Part shown: positions 1 to 6,443 of the stretch, in pieces
Layout of the letters: each line of letters starts with the position of its first letter
How positions within the stretch are numbered: the first letter of the stretch is position 1
Assembly: GCA_002842135.1 (NCBI GenBank)
Contig: PHCD01000062.1
Span: 1-11,187, forward strand
Source of the DNA: Betaproteobacteria bacterium HGW-Betaproteobacteria-8
Lineage (GTDB): Bacteria; Pseudomonadota; Gammaproteobacteria; Burkholderiales; Methylophilaceae
Direction: 5' to 3'
Length of the DNA stretch: 11,187 nucleotides
Position numbers and translations under genes: made by a program
Notes under the pieces: model-generated
What the model saw: the letters and a program-made list of their open reading frames with translations, nothing else
Databases searched by the model: none
What the model was told of the DNA's origin: nothing

Positions 1-49
1 CGGTTGCGTCAAAATCCAATGAATCTAAAGCCATTTGTGTTAATGCCAC
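1..49 (-). CDS. hxlA: 3-hexulose-6-phosphate synthase, N-terminal fragment (cut by window edge)
   Basis: This is the beginning of hexulose-6-phosphate synthase (also called hps or rmpA), which condenses formaldehyde with ribulose 5-phosphate in the cytoplasm, the entry step of the RuMP cycle. Only 16 codons are visible. The peptide after the initiator reads ALTQMALDSLDFDAT, which matches from memory the N-terminus of HPS from obligate methylotrophs. The start is a GTG at 47-49: a strong Shine-Dalgarno (GGAGG at 57-61 on the minus strand) lies 7 nt upstream, while the internal ATG at 32-34 has no such site. Codon periodicity is clean to the edge. It lies downstream of tal on the same strand, as RuMP genes often do. 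The call rests on a short peptide, but that peptide is distinctive and the neighbour fits. Confidence 0.85.
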   Translation of the reverse strand, partial: MALTQMALDSLDFDAT

Positions 50-92
50 GATACTTCCTCCAATTAGGTTACGAATTTTTGCTACTTTTAAG

Positions 93-123
93 AAAAAAGC
101 CGGACTTCAATCTTAAAGTGCGG
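93..123 (-). terminator. Possible weak intrinsic terminator or attenuator between tal and hxlA
   Basis: Read on the minus strand, CCG-C-ACTT, an 8-nt loop and AAGT-C-CGG form a stem of 7 pairs with one C-C mismatch, followed at once by C and six T residues (93-98). This resembles a short rho-independent terminator for tal. It overlaps the -10 region and predicted start of the hxlA promoter candidate, so the two readings compete; it could instead act as a leader hairpin or partial terminator that sets the tal/hxlA ratio. Confidence 0.35.
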
Positions 124-139
124 GACGACCTGATGTCAA
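110..139 (-). promoter_or_regulatory. Candidate sigma-70 promoter for hxlA
   Basis: On the minus strand a perfect -35 box TTGACA (134-139) is followed after 18 nt by TAAGAT (110-115), a 4/6 match to the -10 consensus. The predicted transcript would begin near position 103 and give a leader of about 54 nt before the GTG start. The -35 box lies inside one arm of the 127-165 inverted repeat. This is inferred from consensus only; the spacing is one base longer than optimal. Confidence 0.45.
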
Positions 140-165
140 CGCATACTGACGGATGTCATCAGGTC
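127..165. repeat. 9-bp inverted repeat in the tal-hxlA spacer
   Basis: GACCTGATG (127-135) and CATCAGGTC (157-165) are perfect inverted copies separated by 21 nt. The heptamer GATGTCA also occurs twice as a direct repeat (132-138 and 152-158). There is no T-tract next to the stem, so it is a poor terminator on its own. Its overlap with the -35 box of the hxlA promoter candidate makes an operator or a transcript-end-stabilising hairpin for tal equally possible. Confidence 0.5.
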
Positions 166-188
166 AGACTTCTTGCAAACTGAACTGC

Positions 189-1142
189 TTACAGCTTTTC
201 AGCCAGTGCTGTTTCCAGCTTGATCTGGTCAGCCACGAAACCACGGATACCCTCTGACAGCTTCTCAATTGCCATGGCATCCTGGTTCAGCGCAAAGCGG
301 AATTCTTCTTCCGTCATTTTAGCTGGCGGTGTCTTGCTTGCACCGTTGTCTGTCAGAACACGTGCCAGCGTACCTTCGGTAGCTGCCAGATCCTGCAACA
401 GGTTAGGGGAAACGGTCAGACGGTCACAACCGGCCAAGGCGATCAGTTCGCCTGTGTTACGGAAAGAGGCGCCCATAACTACAGTCTTGTAACCATGCTC
501 TTTGTAGTAAGAGTAGATGTTACGTACGGAAACCACGCCCGGGTCAGTTTCCTGAGTATACTCAGTACCTGGGTTCTTGGCCTTGTACCAATCCAGGATA
601 CGGCCGACGAATGGGGAAATCAGGAATACACCCGCTTCCGCACAGGCACGTGCCTGGCCGAAACCGAACAGCAATGTCAGGTTACAGTTGATGCCTTCCT
701 TTTCCAGGATTTCACCAGCCTTGATACCTTCCCATGTAGAAGCCAGCTTGATCAACACGCGATCCTTGCCCACACCTGCGTCCTGATACAATTGAATCAG
801 CTTGCGGCCCTTGGCCACCATCTTGTCAACATTGAAAGACAGACGTGCATCCACCTCGGTGGAGATACGGCCAGGCACAACCTTGGAGATTTCAACACCA
901 ATCAACACTGCCAATTTGTCTGCAGCATTCTCGACTTGTGCATCCTTGCTACCGCCCTGGGCTTTTGCGTAGGCAATTGACTCGTCAATCAAATGTGCGT
1001 ACTGAGGCAATGTGCTTGCCTTCAACAACAGGGATGGATTGGTGGTTGCGTCAACAGGTTTGACACTCTTGATTGCCTCAACGTCGCCAGTATCGGCCAC
1101 GATGGTGGTCATGTTTTTTAATTGTTCGAGTAAATTAGCCAT
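189..1142 (-). CDS. tal: Transaldolase
   Basis: Transaldolase of the TalB type (317 residues, the usual length) moves a dihydroxyacetone unit between sugar phosphates in the rearrangement phase of the RuMP and pentose phosphate cycles. The sequence keeps the family's key residues at the E. coli TalB positions: Asp17 in VADTGD, the [10 protein letters not shown] stretch at 31-40, Glu96, and the Schiff-base Lys132 in IKLASTWEG, followed by the conserved [22 protein letters not shown] region. The ATG at 1140-1142 is supported by a very good ribosome site (AAGGAGGAG, 1147-1155). It lies on the same strand as hxlA downstream and the orf5 block upstream, but 228 bp of spacer with its own promoter candidate and palindromes suggest independent control. 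In a RuMP methylotroph this enzyme indicates the transaldolase variant of the cycle. Confidence 0.97.
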   Translation of the reverse strand: MANLLEQLKNMTTIVADTGDVEAIKSVKPVDATTNPSLLLKASTLPQYAHLIDESIAYAKAQGGSKDAQVENAADKLAVLIGVEISKVVPGRISTEVDARLSFNVDKMVAKGRKLIQLYQDAGVGKDRVLIKLASTWEGIKAGEILEKEGINCNLTLLFGFGQARACAEAGVFLISPFVGRILDWYKAKNPGTEYTQETDPGVVSVRNIYSYYKEHGYKTVVMGASFRNTGELIALAGCDRLTVSPNLLQDLAATEGTLARVLTDNGASKTPPAKMTEEEFRFALNQDAMAIEKLSEGIRGFVADQIKLETALAEKL

Positions 1143-1190
1143 ACAGCTCCTCCTTCAGGTGCGCATTTAAGTTAAATCAGAATTTTTGAA

Positions 1191-1203
1191 TTCGTATTAC
1201 GAA
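1191..1203. promoter_or_regulatory. Second palindrome in the tal leader
   Basis: TTCGT-ATT-ACGAA is a 5+5 inverted repeat, 7 nt from the 1211-1225 palindrome and about 50 nt upstream of the tal start codon. The pair of dyads suggests a regulated leader or a two-site operator, but no known binding motif was recognised. Confidence 0.35.
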
Positions 1204-1210
1204 CCATGAA

Positions 1211-1225
1211 CCGTGAAGTTCACGG
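1211..1225. promoter_or_regulatory. Palindrome at the predicted tal transcription start (operator candidate)
   Basis: CCGTGAA-G-TTCACGG is a perfect 7+7 inverted repeat around a single central base. Further TGAA half-sites flank it (CATGAA at 1205-1210, CGTGAA at 1226-1231). It sits just downstream of the tal promoter candidate, the classic place for a repressor operator. The regulator is unknown. The same sequence would also form a tight dyad in the mRNA leader, so an RNA role cannot be excluded. Confidence 0.45.
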
Positions 1226-1232
1226 CGTGAAA

Positions 1233-1262
1233 ATCTTAAGACCTAGGATATTACTACGACAA
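1233..1262 (-). promoter_or_regulatory. Candidate sigma-70 promoter for tal
   Basis: On the minus strand TTGTCG (1257-1262) is followed after 18 nt by TAAGAT (1233-1238). This is the same -10 hexamer and spacing as the hxlA candidate, and both are embedded in TTAAGATT. Transcription would begin near 1226, directly at the edge of the palindrome at 1211-1225, leaving a leader of about 84 nt. Consensus match is moderate; no other candidate in the spacer looked better. Confidence 0.4.
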
Positions 1263-1370
1263 TGCGTCAGTTTGAACTCATTTCTGCAAATTTCCCTGAC
1301 ATAAACTGAATAATTTTTACCCCGGAAATGCTTCCCATGATGCCATCGGCTTGTTTTCAGCCATCCAGAA

Positions 1371-2210
1371 TTAATTGTTTTCCTGCAAATTTGCCAAAAA
1401 CAGGATGGCCACGGTCACGTCGGCACTGGTACCGGGGTTGATAGATTGGGTTTTGAGCATCTGGTCAAAATTCAGCAAAGGCCGCAGGTAGGTCTTTGGA
1501 TTGTCACGACTCATCAGTTCTTGCCAATATGAAACGGCCTGCAGCCTCACGGTTTCCGCCAGTTCCACACCGTATTTGCGGGCGATGTGGCTATCAGGGA
1601 AATTAGCAAGAAAATACAAATAAAGCCCGCTGGTGGCCCAGGCCGGACGTTCCCAACGCGCCAGCAACTGACGGTAATAAGCGAGTCCTTCAAACACCTG
1701 CTGAAAACCATTGGCATACTGGCGAGCGATCAGGTCCCTGTCCGCCGCCTCTTGCATGGCAGCTAGCAAGGTTACACTGGCTGGCGCCTCAATATCGTGA
1801 TGCGCGCTATGCCCTAGCCCGGCAGGATTGGCGATCCTGATGGCAGCAAAGGCATCGTTCGCATCTTCGATGCTCAGTTGCTCGAGTACAGCCTGCACAT
1901 CTTTCTGCGTGATGGTGCCATGCGCATTCAATGCAGCCTGTATTAGCGGTGCGCAGAGCAAAATGATGCCAAGATTGGTGTTGCAGCCGACGGCTGCATT
2001 CGTCGCCTGCACGGCTTGCAGGATACGCTGACCGACGCTCGAATCAGCTTGCGCGATAACCCCGGCAGCGACTTCAGCGCTACGCAGAAAATCCTGCACC
2101 GTCATGCCATGACCGTCCGCAAGCATATGGACATTGCCCGGTTTCACCGCTTCCAATTCGGCGATGCAGGCCTCCTTGAACTTCGCAGCGAGTTGCGTCT
2201 CAAGCTGCAT
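1371..2210 (-). CDS. CitG-like triphosphoribosyl-dephospho-CoA synthase family protein (Orf5 of the H4MPT/methylofuran cluster)
   Basis: The protein (279 residues) belongs to the CitG/MdcB family, whose classical members make the 2'-(5''-triphosphoribosyl)-3'-dephospho-CoA prosthetic group. The family signatures are the near-N-terminal KPGNV (23-27) and the C-terminal NPGTSAD (258-264). In methylotrophs this paralogue is the pathway-linked Orf5, and no citrate or malonate decarboxylase genes are nearby. A role in making methylofuran or H4MPT is the usual inference, with the reaction unknown. I chose the ATG at 2208-2210 instead of the upstream alternative at 2267 because the family's N-terminus aligns there and because it begins 5 nt after the orf7 stop, with only a weak GGA ribosome site. 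That arrangement suggests translational coupling. The longer start would overlap orf7 by 52 nt. No clear terminator follows. Confidence 0.85.
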   Translation of the reverse strand: MQLETQLAAKFKEACIAELEAVKPGNVHMLADGHGMTVQDFLRSAEVAAGVIAQADSSVGQRILQAVQATNAAVGCNTNLGIILLCAPLIQAALNAHGTITQKDVQAVLEQLSIEDANDAFAAIRIANPAGLGHSAHHDIEAPASVTLLAAMQEAADRDLIARQYANGFQQVFEGLAYYRQLLARWERPAWATSGLYLYFLANFPDSHIARKYGVELAETVRLQAVSYWQELMSRDNPKTYLRPLLNFDQMLKTQSINPGTSADVTVAILFLANLQENN

Positions 2211-2215
2211 GACGG

Positions 2216-3148
2216 TTATCCGGCAATCGATTGCAGACCGGGCTGCGAAACGGGAAGCTTGGCACAAAAATCATCGACCAGCGCCTGCGCGATATCGATC
2301 TCGGTTGAGGTCTGCAATCCTTTCCAAGCCGGGATGCTGTTGACCTCCAGCACCGACAACTTGCCTTGGCAGTCCCGGATGACATCGACGCCACAATAGT
2401 CGATCTCCATCGCCTGTGCCGCGGACAGTGCCAGTTCAGCGACCTCTCCTTCGACGGCGACCGGTTCACAGCGGGCACCCAAGGCCACATTATTAACCCA
2501 GCTGCTGCCATGACGAGCCATGGCAGCGACTGCCCTGCCGTTGATAATGAACACGCGATAGTCATGCCAGGCACCCTCGCCGCTATCGACATAACGTTGC
2601 AGGTAATAAAGCCCTTCCACATGCTGTTCCATCGGCACCGGCAAAGCATCACCAGCCTCCAGCTTGCGCACGCCCATGCCCTGCGAACCGAACAAGGGCT
2701 TCATGACCAGGGCATGGCCGGCCATGGTTTCACGCAGCAAAACCTGCTGCGCGTGATGACGGGATTCACAGACCCAGGTCGGCGGCGTGGAAACGCAATG
2801 ATGATGCAGCAGGAAGCTGGTCATGGCCTTGTCGACCGTGCGCTCGACGGCACGGCCGTCGTTATAGACCAGCACGCCCAGCATCTTCAGCGCATGCAGG
2901 ATATCGAGCCGGGCGATCACCTGCTGCAGAGTGCCGCCGGGCACACCGCGGACGAACGCTCCGGGCGGCAGTCCGTCTTCAAAACCGGGAATGATGACGC
3001 CGGCACGGCCCGGCAGAATATCCAGCGCACAATCCTTGAGCGAAACAAACACCGCCTCCAGCCCCCGGGCTGCAAAAGCCTCGCTCAGACGCTTGCCGTG
3101 CCAACCGGGGTCGTCCGTGAATACCGGAATTCTGGTGACGGCTAACAC
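2216..3148 (-). CDS. RimK-like ATP-grasp ligase (Orf7 of the H4MPT/methylofuran cluster)
   Basis: This 310-residue protein has the ATP-grasp fold: an N-terminal domain (about 1-100), the nucleotide-binding VMKPLFGSQGMG loop at 148-159, and the metal-binding VLEVN near 266-270 before SIPAWKGLQ. Relatives include RimK and the archaeal MptN and CofF ligases, which add glutamate to cofactors. Its constant presence beside H4MPT genes makes it a likely glutamate ligase for methylofuran, which carries a long polyglutamate tail, or for the pterin. That is inference. The start is GTG at 3146-3148, 9 nt after the mch stop and in the same reading frame as mch. No clear Shine-Dalgarno is visible, so translation probably depends on coupling with mch. 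It ends 5 nt before orf5. Confidence 0.87.
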   Translation of the reverse strand: MLAVTRIPVFTDDPGWHGKRLSEAFAARGLEAVFVSLKDCALDILPGRAGVIIPGFEDGLPPGAFVRGVPGGTLQQVIARLDILHALKMLGVLVYNDGRAVERTVDKAMTSFLLHHHCVSTPPTWVCESRHHAQQVLLRETMAGHALVMKPLFGSQGMGVRKLEAGDALPVPMEQHVEGLYYLQRYVDSGEGAWHDYRVFIINGRAVAAMARHGSSWVNNVALGARCEPVAVEGEVAELALSAAQAMEIDYCGVDVIRDCQGKLSVLEVNSIPAWKGLQTSTEIDIAQALVDDFCAKLPVSQPGLQSIAG

Positions 3149-3157
3149 GGCAAGCGA

Positions 3158-4147
3158 TCAGGCGCCGAAGCCGAAGGACTGGTCCAGCAACGCCGCATCC
3201 AGCTTGCCGCCAGTGAAGCTCTTGCCGGATTCCAGCGCAGTAACCGTGACCGCCGCTGGGCTAAACAGCATGGGGTCGATCTTGTAGAAATCCATGTTCA
3301 CTGCCTTGAACACTTCGGCGAACGGCCGGCCATAATCGCGCGAAGCGCTGCTCGGCAACTCCTGCGCCAGTTTGGCCGCAGCTTCATCCGAGCCCTTGAC
3401 GAAGATATGCGCATGGCCACCGAACAGGATGGCGTCATTGGTGCGACCCATGCCGATGAGGAAATCCGGCGCCGGTGGCGGTACGGGAGCGCTGGCCATG
3501 CCATCGACCACGTGATCCAGCGGAAAATGCAGTGTATGGATCTTGTGCATCGCCACTTCCAGCACACGGGCGACGATCTGCACAGTGCCGGCCAGACTGC
3601 GCGTCGGCGTCAGGATGAAGGTCAGGTTTTCCGGCTTGACGCCGGTATCGCGCGAGACCTTTTCGATCACTTCGGCAGGCGGCGCCTTGTCGCTTTCCAG
3701 CACCAAGCAAGCCTTGTCCGCCTTATCCTGATAGCCAAGCTCCTTGTACAGTTCCTCACGGCCAGCCAGCGCACGGCCCGGGCCGGAACCCAGTGAGAAG
3801 AACTTTTCATGCGCCAGGCTCCAGCCTGCATACTGACTGCCAAGGCAGGACAGCACCGGGTTGGAAGAGTGCACGGACAACATCCAGGGCCAGTGCGGGA
3901 ATGTCTGTGAAGTCTGCAAGCTGACATGGCCGAGACCGCCCATGCAAATCTCGGCGATCAGTCGGCCGGCTTCCAGCCCGCCATCATGCCGAATGCCTGC
4001 ATCGATAATAATGCAGCCGTTTTCCAGTTTTTCCACACCCAGGCGCAACACATCGGCGTTATCCACCAGATATTGCACCAGCGGATTAGTCAGCCGATTA
4101 ACGCTGGGCCAGCGGCTGGTATCGATCGTGGTTTGTTGTTCACTCAT
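3158..4147 (-). CDS. mch: Methenyltetrahydromethanopterin cyclohydrolase
   Basis: Mch hydrolyses methenyl-H4MPT to 5-formyl-H4MPT, the step between MtdB and the Fhc complex, in the cytoplasm. At 329 residues it is close to the family length. Recognisable conserved segments are [15 protein letters not shown] near 17-31, GGLGHVSL at 70-77, SQYAGW at 104-109 and GSGPGRA at 120-126. The ATG (4145-4147) is preceded by GAGGA at 4154-4158 with a 6-nt gap, a good ribosome site. A 133-bp spacer containing four 15-bp tandem repeats lies between it and upstream orf17, so it may be expressed separately from that gene. orf7 and orf5 follow with 9- and 5-nt gaps, a probable mch-orf7-orf5 transcript. Confidence 0.96.
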   Translation of the reverse strand: MSEQQTTIDTSRWPSVNRLTNPLVQYLVDNADVLRLGVEKLENGCIIIDAGIRHDGGLEAGRLIAEICMGGLGHVSLQTSQTFPHWPWMLSVHSSNPVLSCLGSQYAGWSLAHEKFFSLGSGPGRALAGREELYKELGYQDKADKACLVLESDKAPPAEVIEKVSRDTGVKPENLTFILTPTRSLAGTVQIVARVLEVAMHKIHTLHFPLDHVVDGMASAPVPPPAPDFLIGMGRTNDAILFGGHAHIFVKGSDEAAAKLAQELPSSASRDYGRPFAEVFKAVNMDFYKIDPMLFSPAAVTVTALESGKSFTGGKLDAALLDQSFGFGA

Positions 4148-4196
4148 ATTATTTCCTCATCCCGTGTTCTCTTGATTTCTCGTCTTGTTTCTATCG

Positions 4197-4256
4197 CTCT
4201 GCTTGCTATAACTCTGCTTGCTATAACTCTGCTTGCTATAACTCTGCTTGCTATAA
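4197..4256. repeat. Perfect tandem repeat, 4 x 15 bp, in the mch leader
   Basis: Four identical copies of CTCTGCTTGCTATAA run without interruption (4197-4211, 4212-4226, 4227-4241, 4242-4256); on the mch strand the unit reads TTATAGCAAGCAGAG. A degraded edge (CTATCG at 4191-4196) follows on one side. The array lies 49 nt upstream of the mch start codon and 24 nt from the orf17 end. Each unit holds a TTATAG that resembles a -10 box, but no matching -35 was found. Copy number is likely to vary by replication slippage. Confidence 0.95.
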
Positions 4257-4280
4257 GCTCAGCGTTCTACTTTCTACCGC

Positions 4281-5396
4281 TCAGATCAGCGCCTTGGCCA
4301 GCACTTTCACCCTTTCCGCCATCAGTGCCACTGCCTGCTCGGCGCTGTCTGCCTCAGCCGTCACTGTACAGACCGGCTCTCCTGCCTTGATCAGCGCACC
4401 GGCTGCCGGGATATCGGCAGTCCATTCCGGCCAGTCGAAGCTTTCCGGCAGCTTGATATTTTCCGGCGCATAGACGATGTAGTGGGCTCGCGCCCTGCTG
4501 CTCAATTGCGGCCAATTGGCCAGACTACCGGCCGCTGCCTGCATATGCAGTTCAAACAACTGGCCGCGCTCTGCCGGATACAGATCAAACGTGGCAGTCA
4601 GACGCGGGTTCAGCTCCAGCACCCAAGCGCTCTCGCCCTGCATAATGGCGTCTATGCTGTTCAACCCTCGCAGGCCCACAGCACTGGTCAGCTTCTGGGC
4701 TGCCGTCAGCAACTGTTGCCTGACGGCTTGCGGCAACTCGGCATGGCTGACCGCTCCGCCATAGCGGTATGGCATCAAAGCGGTTGGCGCCAGCCATTGC
4801 TGATTAAAGCCGATTTCTTTTACATTCATGCCATCTGCAGCAAACAGCAGGGAAACCGGAATCCCCTGTATCTCCTGCTGATAATAGCTGCCGGGTTCAA
4901 GCGGGATATCTGCACTGGCACGGCGGATATGTGTGCCGCCGGATCCACCGTTCTTTTTGGTCAACCAGGAGCCTGCAGCCAGTTCATGGGCCTGCATCTG
5001 CTGCAGGCTGACTGGCGGGCGTGGAATATTCAGCACATCAAGCAATGCAAAAAACGTGACGGCGCGCTTCATGTTGCGCACCACCCGCAGAGAGTTACCA
5101 ATTAACGGCATGTACTGCTCGACCAGCGCCAATAATGCCGGCTGCGCTTCGAACCCACTGCCATAGACCAAACCAAGCGGCCCTTGCAGTGCGATTTCTT
5201 TCAAGGCTGTTTCCAGCTCAGCCGCATCGAACGCGCCATCTGCGTATTTCAACGCATGCAAGCTGCTGGCTAACTGGCCGGTATCCCGGTCAGCGAATGC
5301 ATCCAGCGCAATCACCTCATAGCCCGCAGCGACGGCAGCCTGCACAAAGGGCCTGGCAGACACCGACGCTACGACAATTTTCTTATTGTTTTTCAA
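4281..5396 (-). CDS. ATP-grasp protein (Orf17 of the H4MPT/methylofuran cluster)
   Basis: This 371-residue ATP-grasp protein has an N-terminal pre-grasp domain (about 1-105), the glycine-rich KKNGGSGGTHI loop at 147-157 and the metal-binding ELNPR at 261-265. It resembles the archaeal tyramine-glutamate ligase MfnD and carbamoyl-phosphate-synthase-like proteins, so a glutamate-joining step in methylofuran synthesis is a reasonable guess. Specific substrates cannot be read from the sequence. The start is TTG at 5394-5396: an in-frame stop lies 15 nt upstream of it, no ATG or GTG lies between, and residues 6-10 (KIVVA) already form the first strand of the fold. No good Shine-Dalgarno is seen, which suggests low-level translation or coupling to mtdB, which ends 35 nt upstream. 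The C-terminal 60 residues (about 310-371) are less recognisable. Confidence 0.85.
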   Translation of the reverse strand: MKNNKKIVVASVSARPFVQAAVAAGYEVIALDAFADRDTGQLASSLHALKYADGAFDAAELETALKEIALQGPLGLVYGSGFEAQPALLALVEQYMPLIGNSLRVVRNMKRAVTFFALLDVLNIPRPPVSLQQMQAHELAAGSWLTKKNGGSGGTHIRRASADIPLEPGSYYQQEIQGIPVSLLFAADGMNVKEIGFNQQWLAPTALMPYRYGGAVSHAELPQAVRQQLLTAAQKLTSAVGLRGLNSIDAIMQGESAWVLELNPRLTATFDLYPAERGQLFELHMQAAAGSLANWPQLSSRARAHYIVYAPENIKLPESFDWPEWTADIPAAGALIKAGEPVCTVTAEADSAEQAVALMAERVKVLAKALI

Positions 5397-5431
5397 ACAA
5401 CCAATCTGGTATCAGATTTCAAGGGGAAACT

Positions 5432-6328
5432 TTAAAGGCTTTTGCGAGCCATCTCGAAAGCGGAGAGAAAGTCCAGATAATATTTCTTGTCACCTTCCAG
5501 CATCTGGCGAAGCAAGTTGTGCTGTGTCTTGTATTTTACATTACCGATCGCCAAAGCCCCAATCCCGTAGGCCTTGGTGCCTTCAATGGCCACACCATCG
5601 GCATGCACATCCACACCCTCCGCGCCAGTTGGCGGCACGGCATTAACATCGGCCACCACCTTTAACCTGCTTGATGCCGCCATTTGAGCCGTTGTGATGA
5701 CGCGAACGCCAGCTGCAGCACAGCATAGTGCAATGTCGGTATCCTTCAGCAATGCTGTCTTGAGATCGTCGTTACTGCCATCAACACAGTGGATATCAAT
5801 GTTGTAGCGCTTCCTGAATGATTCAGCCTTGTTTTCAACATCAGCCATGACACGATGCGACACCATTTCGACTTCAGCGCCATACTTGGCGGCGATAACA
5901 GCGGTGCACCCCCCTACAGGCCCGGTGGCACCAAAAACGCTCACCTTGCGGCCCTTAAGGTCACCACCGAAATGCTTCTTCAGATGCTGCTCAACTTTAG
6001 CCATCATGCCTGCCGCTGTAGTAAAGGCACCGGATGGATCAGCAAACACCGAGACCTCGAATGGCGGCACCATGGATTCGCGCGCTGTTGCCAGCATGTC
6101 CATGGCCACATCGATATCGCGACCGCCGATAAACACACTTTCACGCTTAATCCCGCTAGGGCTGCGTGAAAAAATGGCATCCTGCACCAGGCCCATCACT
6201 TCTTTAAGCTCAACGTTGGTGTAGGCCATGACTTTGTCGAAGCCAGCGTCATAAGCCATATTTACATCAAAAGGGCTGGCATTCTTGGCTGCAGTGATTA
6301 AATGCAGAATCGATACTCTTTTATCCAT
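5432..6328 (-). CDS. mtdB: NAD(P)-dependent methylenetetrahydromethanopterin dehydrogenase
   Basis: MtdB oxidises methylene-H4MPT to methenyl-H4MPT and passes electrons to NAD(P)+. At 298 residues it has the family length. Visible signatures are SPFDVNMAYDAG at 18-29, IFSRSPSG near 52-59, FADPSGAFTTAAG at 95-107, the Rossmann nucleotide loop GATGPVGG at 133-140, and DVNAVPPTGAEGVDV toward the C-terminus. These fit MtdB better than MtdA, the NADP-specific enzyme of Methylobacterium, as remembered. An Arg in MVSHRV (155-160) after the second strand could help bind the NADP phosphate, so dual cofactor use is possible. The ATG has AAGG 8 nt upstream. The 115-bp gap from mptG is AT-rich; no convincing promoter was found there, so co-transcription with mptG is possible. 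Confidence 0.95.
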   Translation of the reverse strand: MDKRVSILHLITAAKNASPFDVNMAYDAGFDKVMAYTNVELKEVMGLVQDAIFSRSPSGIKRESVFIGGRDIDVAMDMLATARESMVPPFEVSVFADPSGAFTTAAGMMAKVEQHLKKHFGGDLKGRKVSVFGATGPVGGCTAVIAAKYGAEVEMVSHRVMADVENKAESFRKRYNIDIHCVDGSNDDLKTALLKDTDIALCCAAAGVRVITTAQMAASSRLKVVADVNAVPPTGAEGVDVHADGVAIEGTKAYGIGALAIGNVKYKTQHNLLRQMLEGDKKYYLDFLSAFEMARKSL

Positions 6329-6398
6329 TTACCTAACCTTAAGTTTCCAAATATTTATTTTTTAAACTGAATAGCGCCGAGAGCAATCATATTGATCC

Positions 6399-6420
6399 AT
6401 GAGGATTGATTTATGAGGAT
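6399..6420. repeat. Short direct repeat in the mptG-mtdB spacer
   Basis: ATGAGGAT occurs twice (6399-6406 and 6413-6420) with a 14-bp period in the 115-bp spacer upstream of mtdB. It could be a binding-site pair at about 1.4 helical turns or chance; no promoter could be placed beside it with confidence. Confidence 0.3.
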
Positions 6421-6443
6421 AGTGACTTGATTCAAAGTGAAAA

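Noticed and set aside
1320..1370. Possible terminator after orf5 (GGCT/AGCC hairpin)
   Set aside because: The stem has only 4 pairs and no T-tract follows on the minus strand, so it is not a convincing intrinsic terminator.
2210..2267. Longer orf5 start adding 19 residues
   Set aside because: The extension overlaps the orf7 coding end by 52 nt and does not resemble the family N-terminus; the ATG at 2208-2210 fits the family start and lies 5 nt after the orf7 stop.
2366..3145. Long plus-strand open frame (259 residues) opposite orf7
   Set aside because: It is the antisense shadow of the GC-rich orf7 gene; composition is His/Arg/Gln-rich without domain motifs.
3926..4390. Plus-strand frame with repeated LLAIT units
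   Set aside because: The peptide repeat is only the 15-bp tandem array read in frame (5 codons per unit); the rest is antisense to mch and orf17.
6329..6443. Promoter for mtdB
   Set aside because: Several TTG-containing hexamers occur in the AT-rich spacer, but none pairs with a good -10 box at 16-19 nt spacing.
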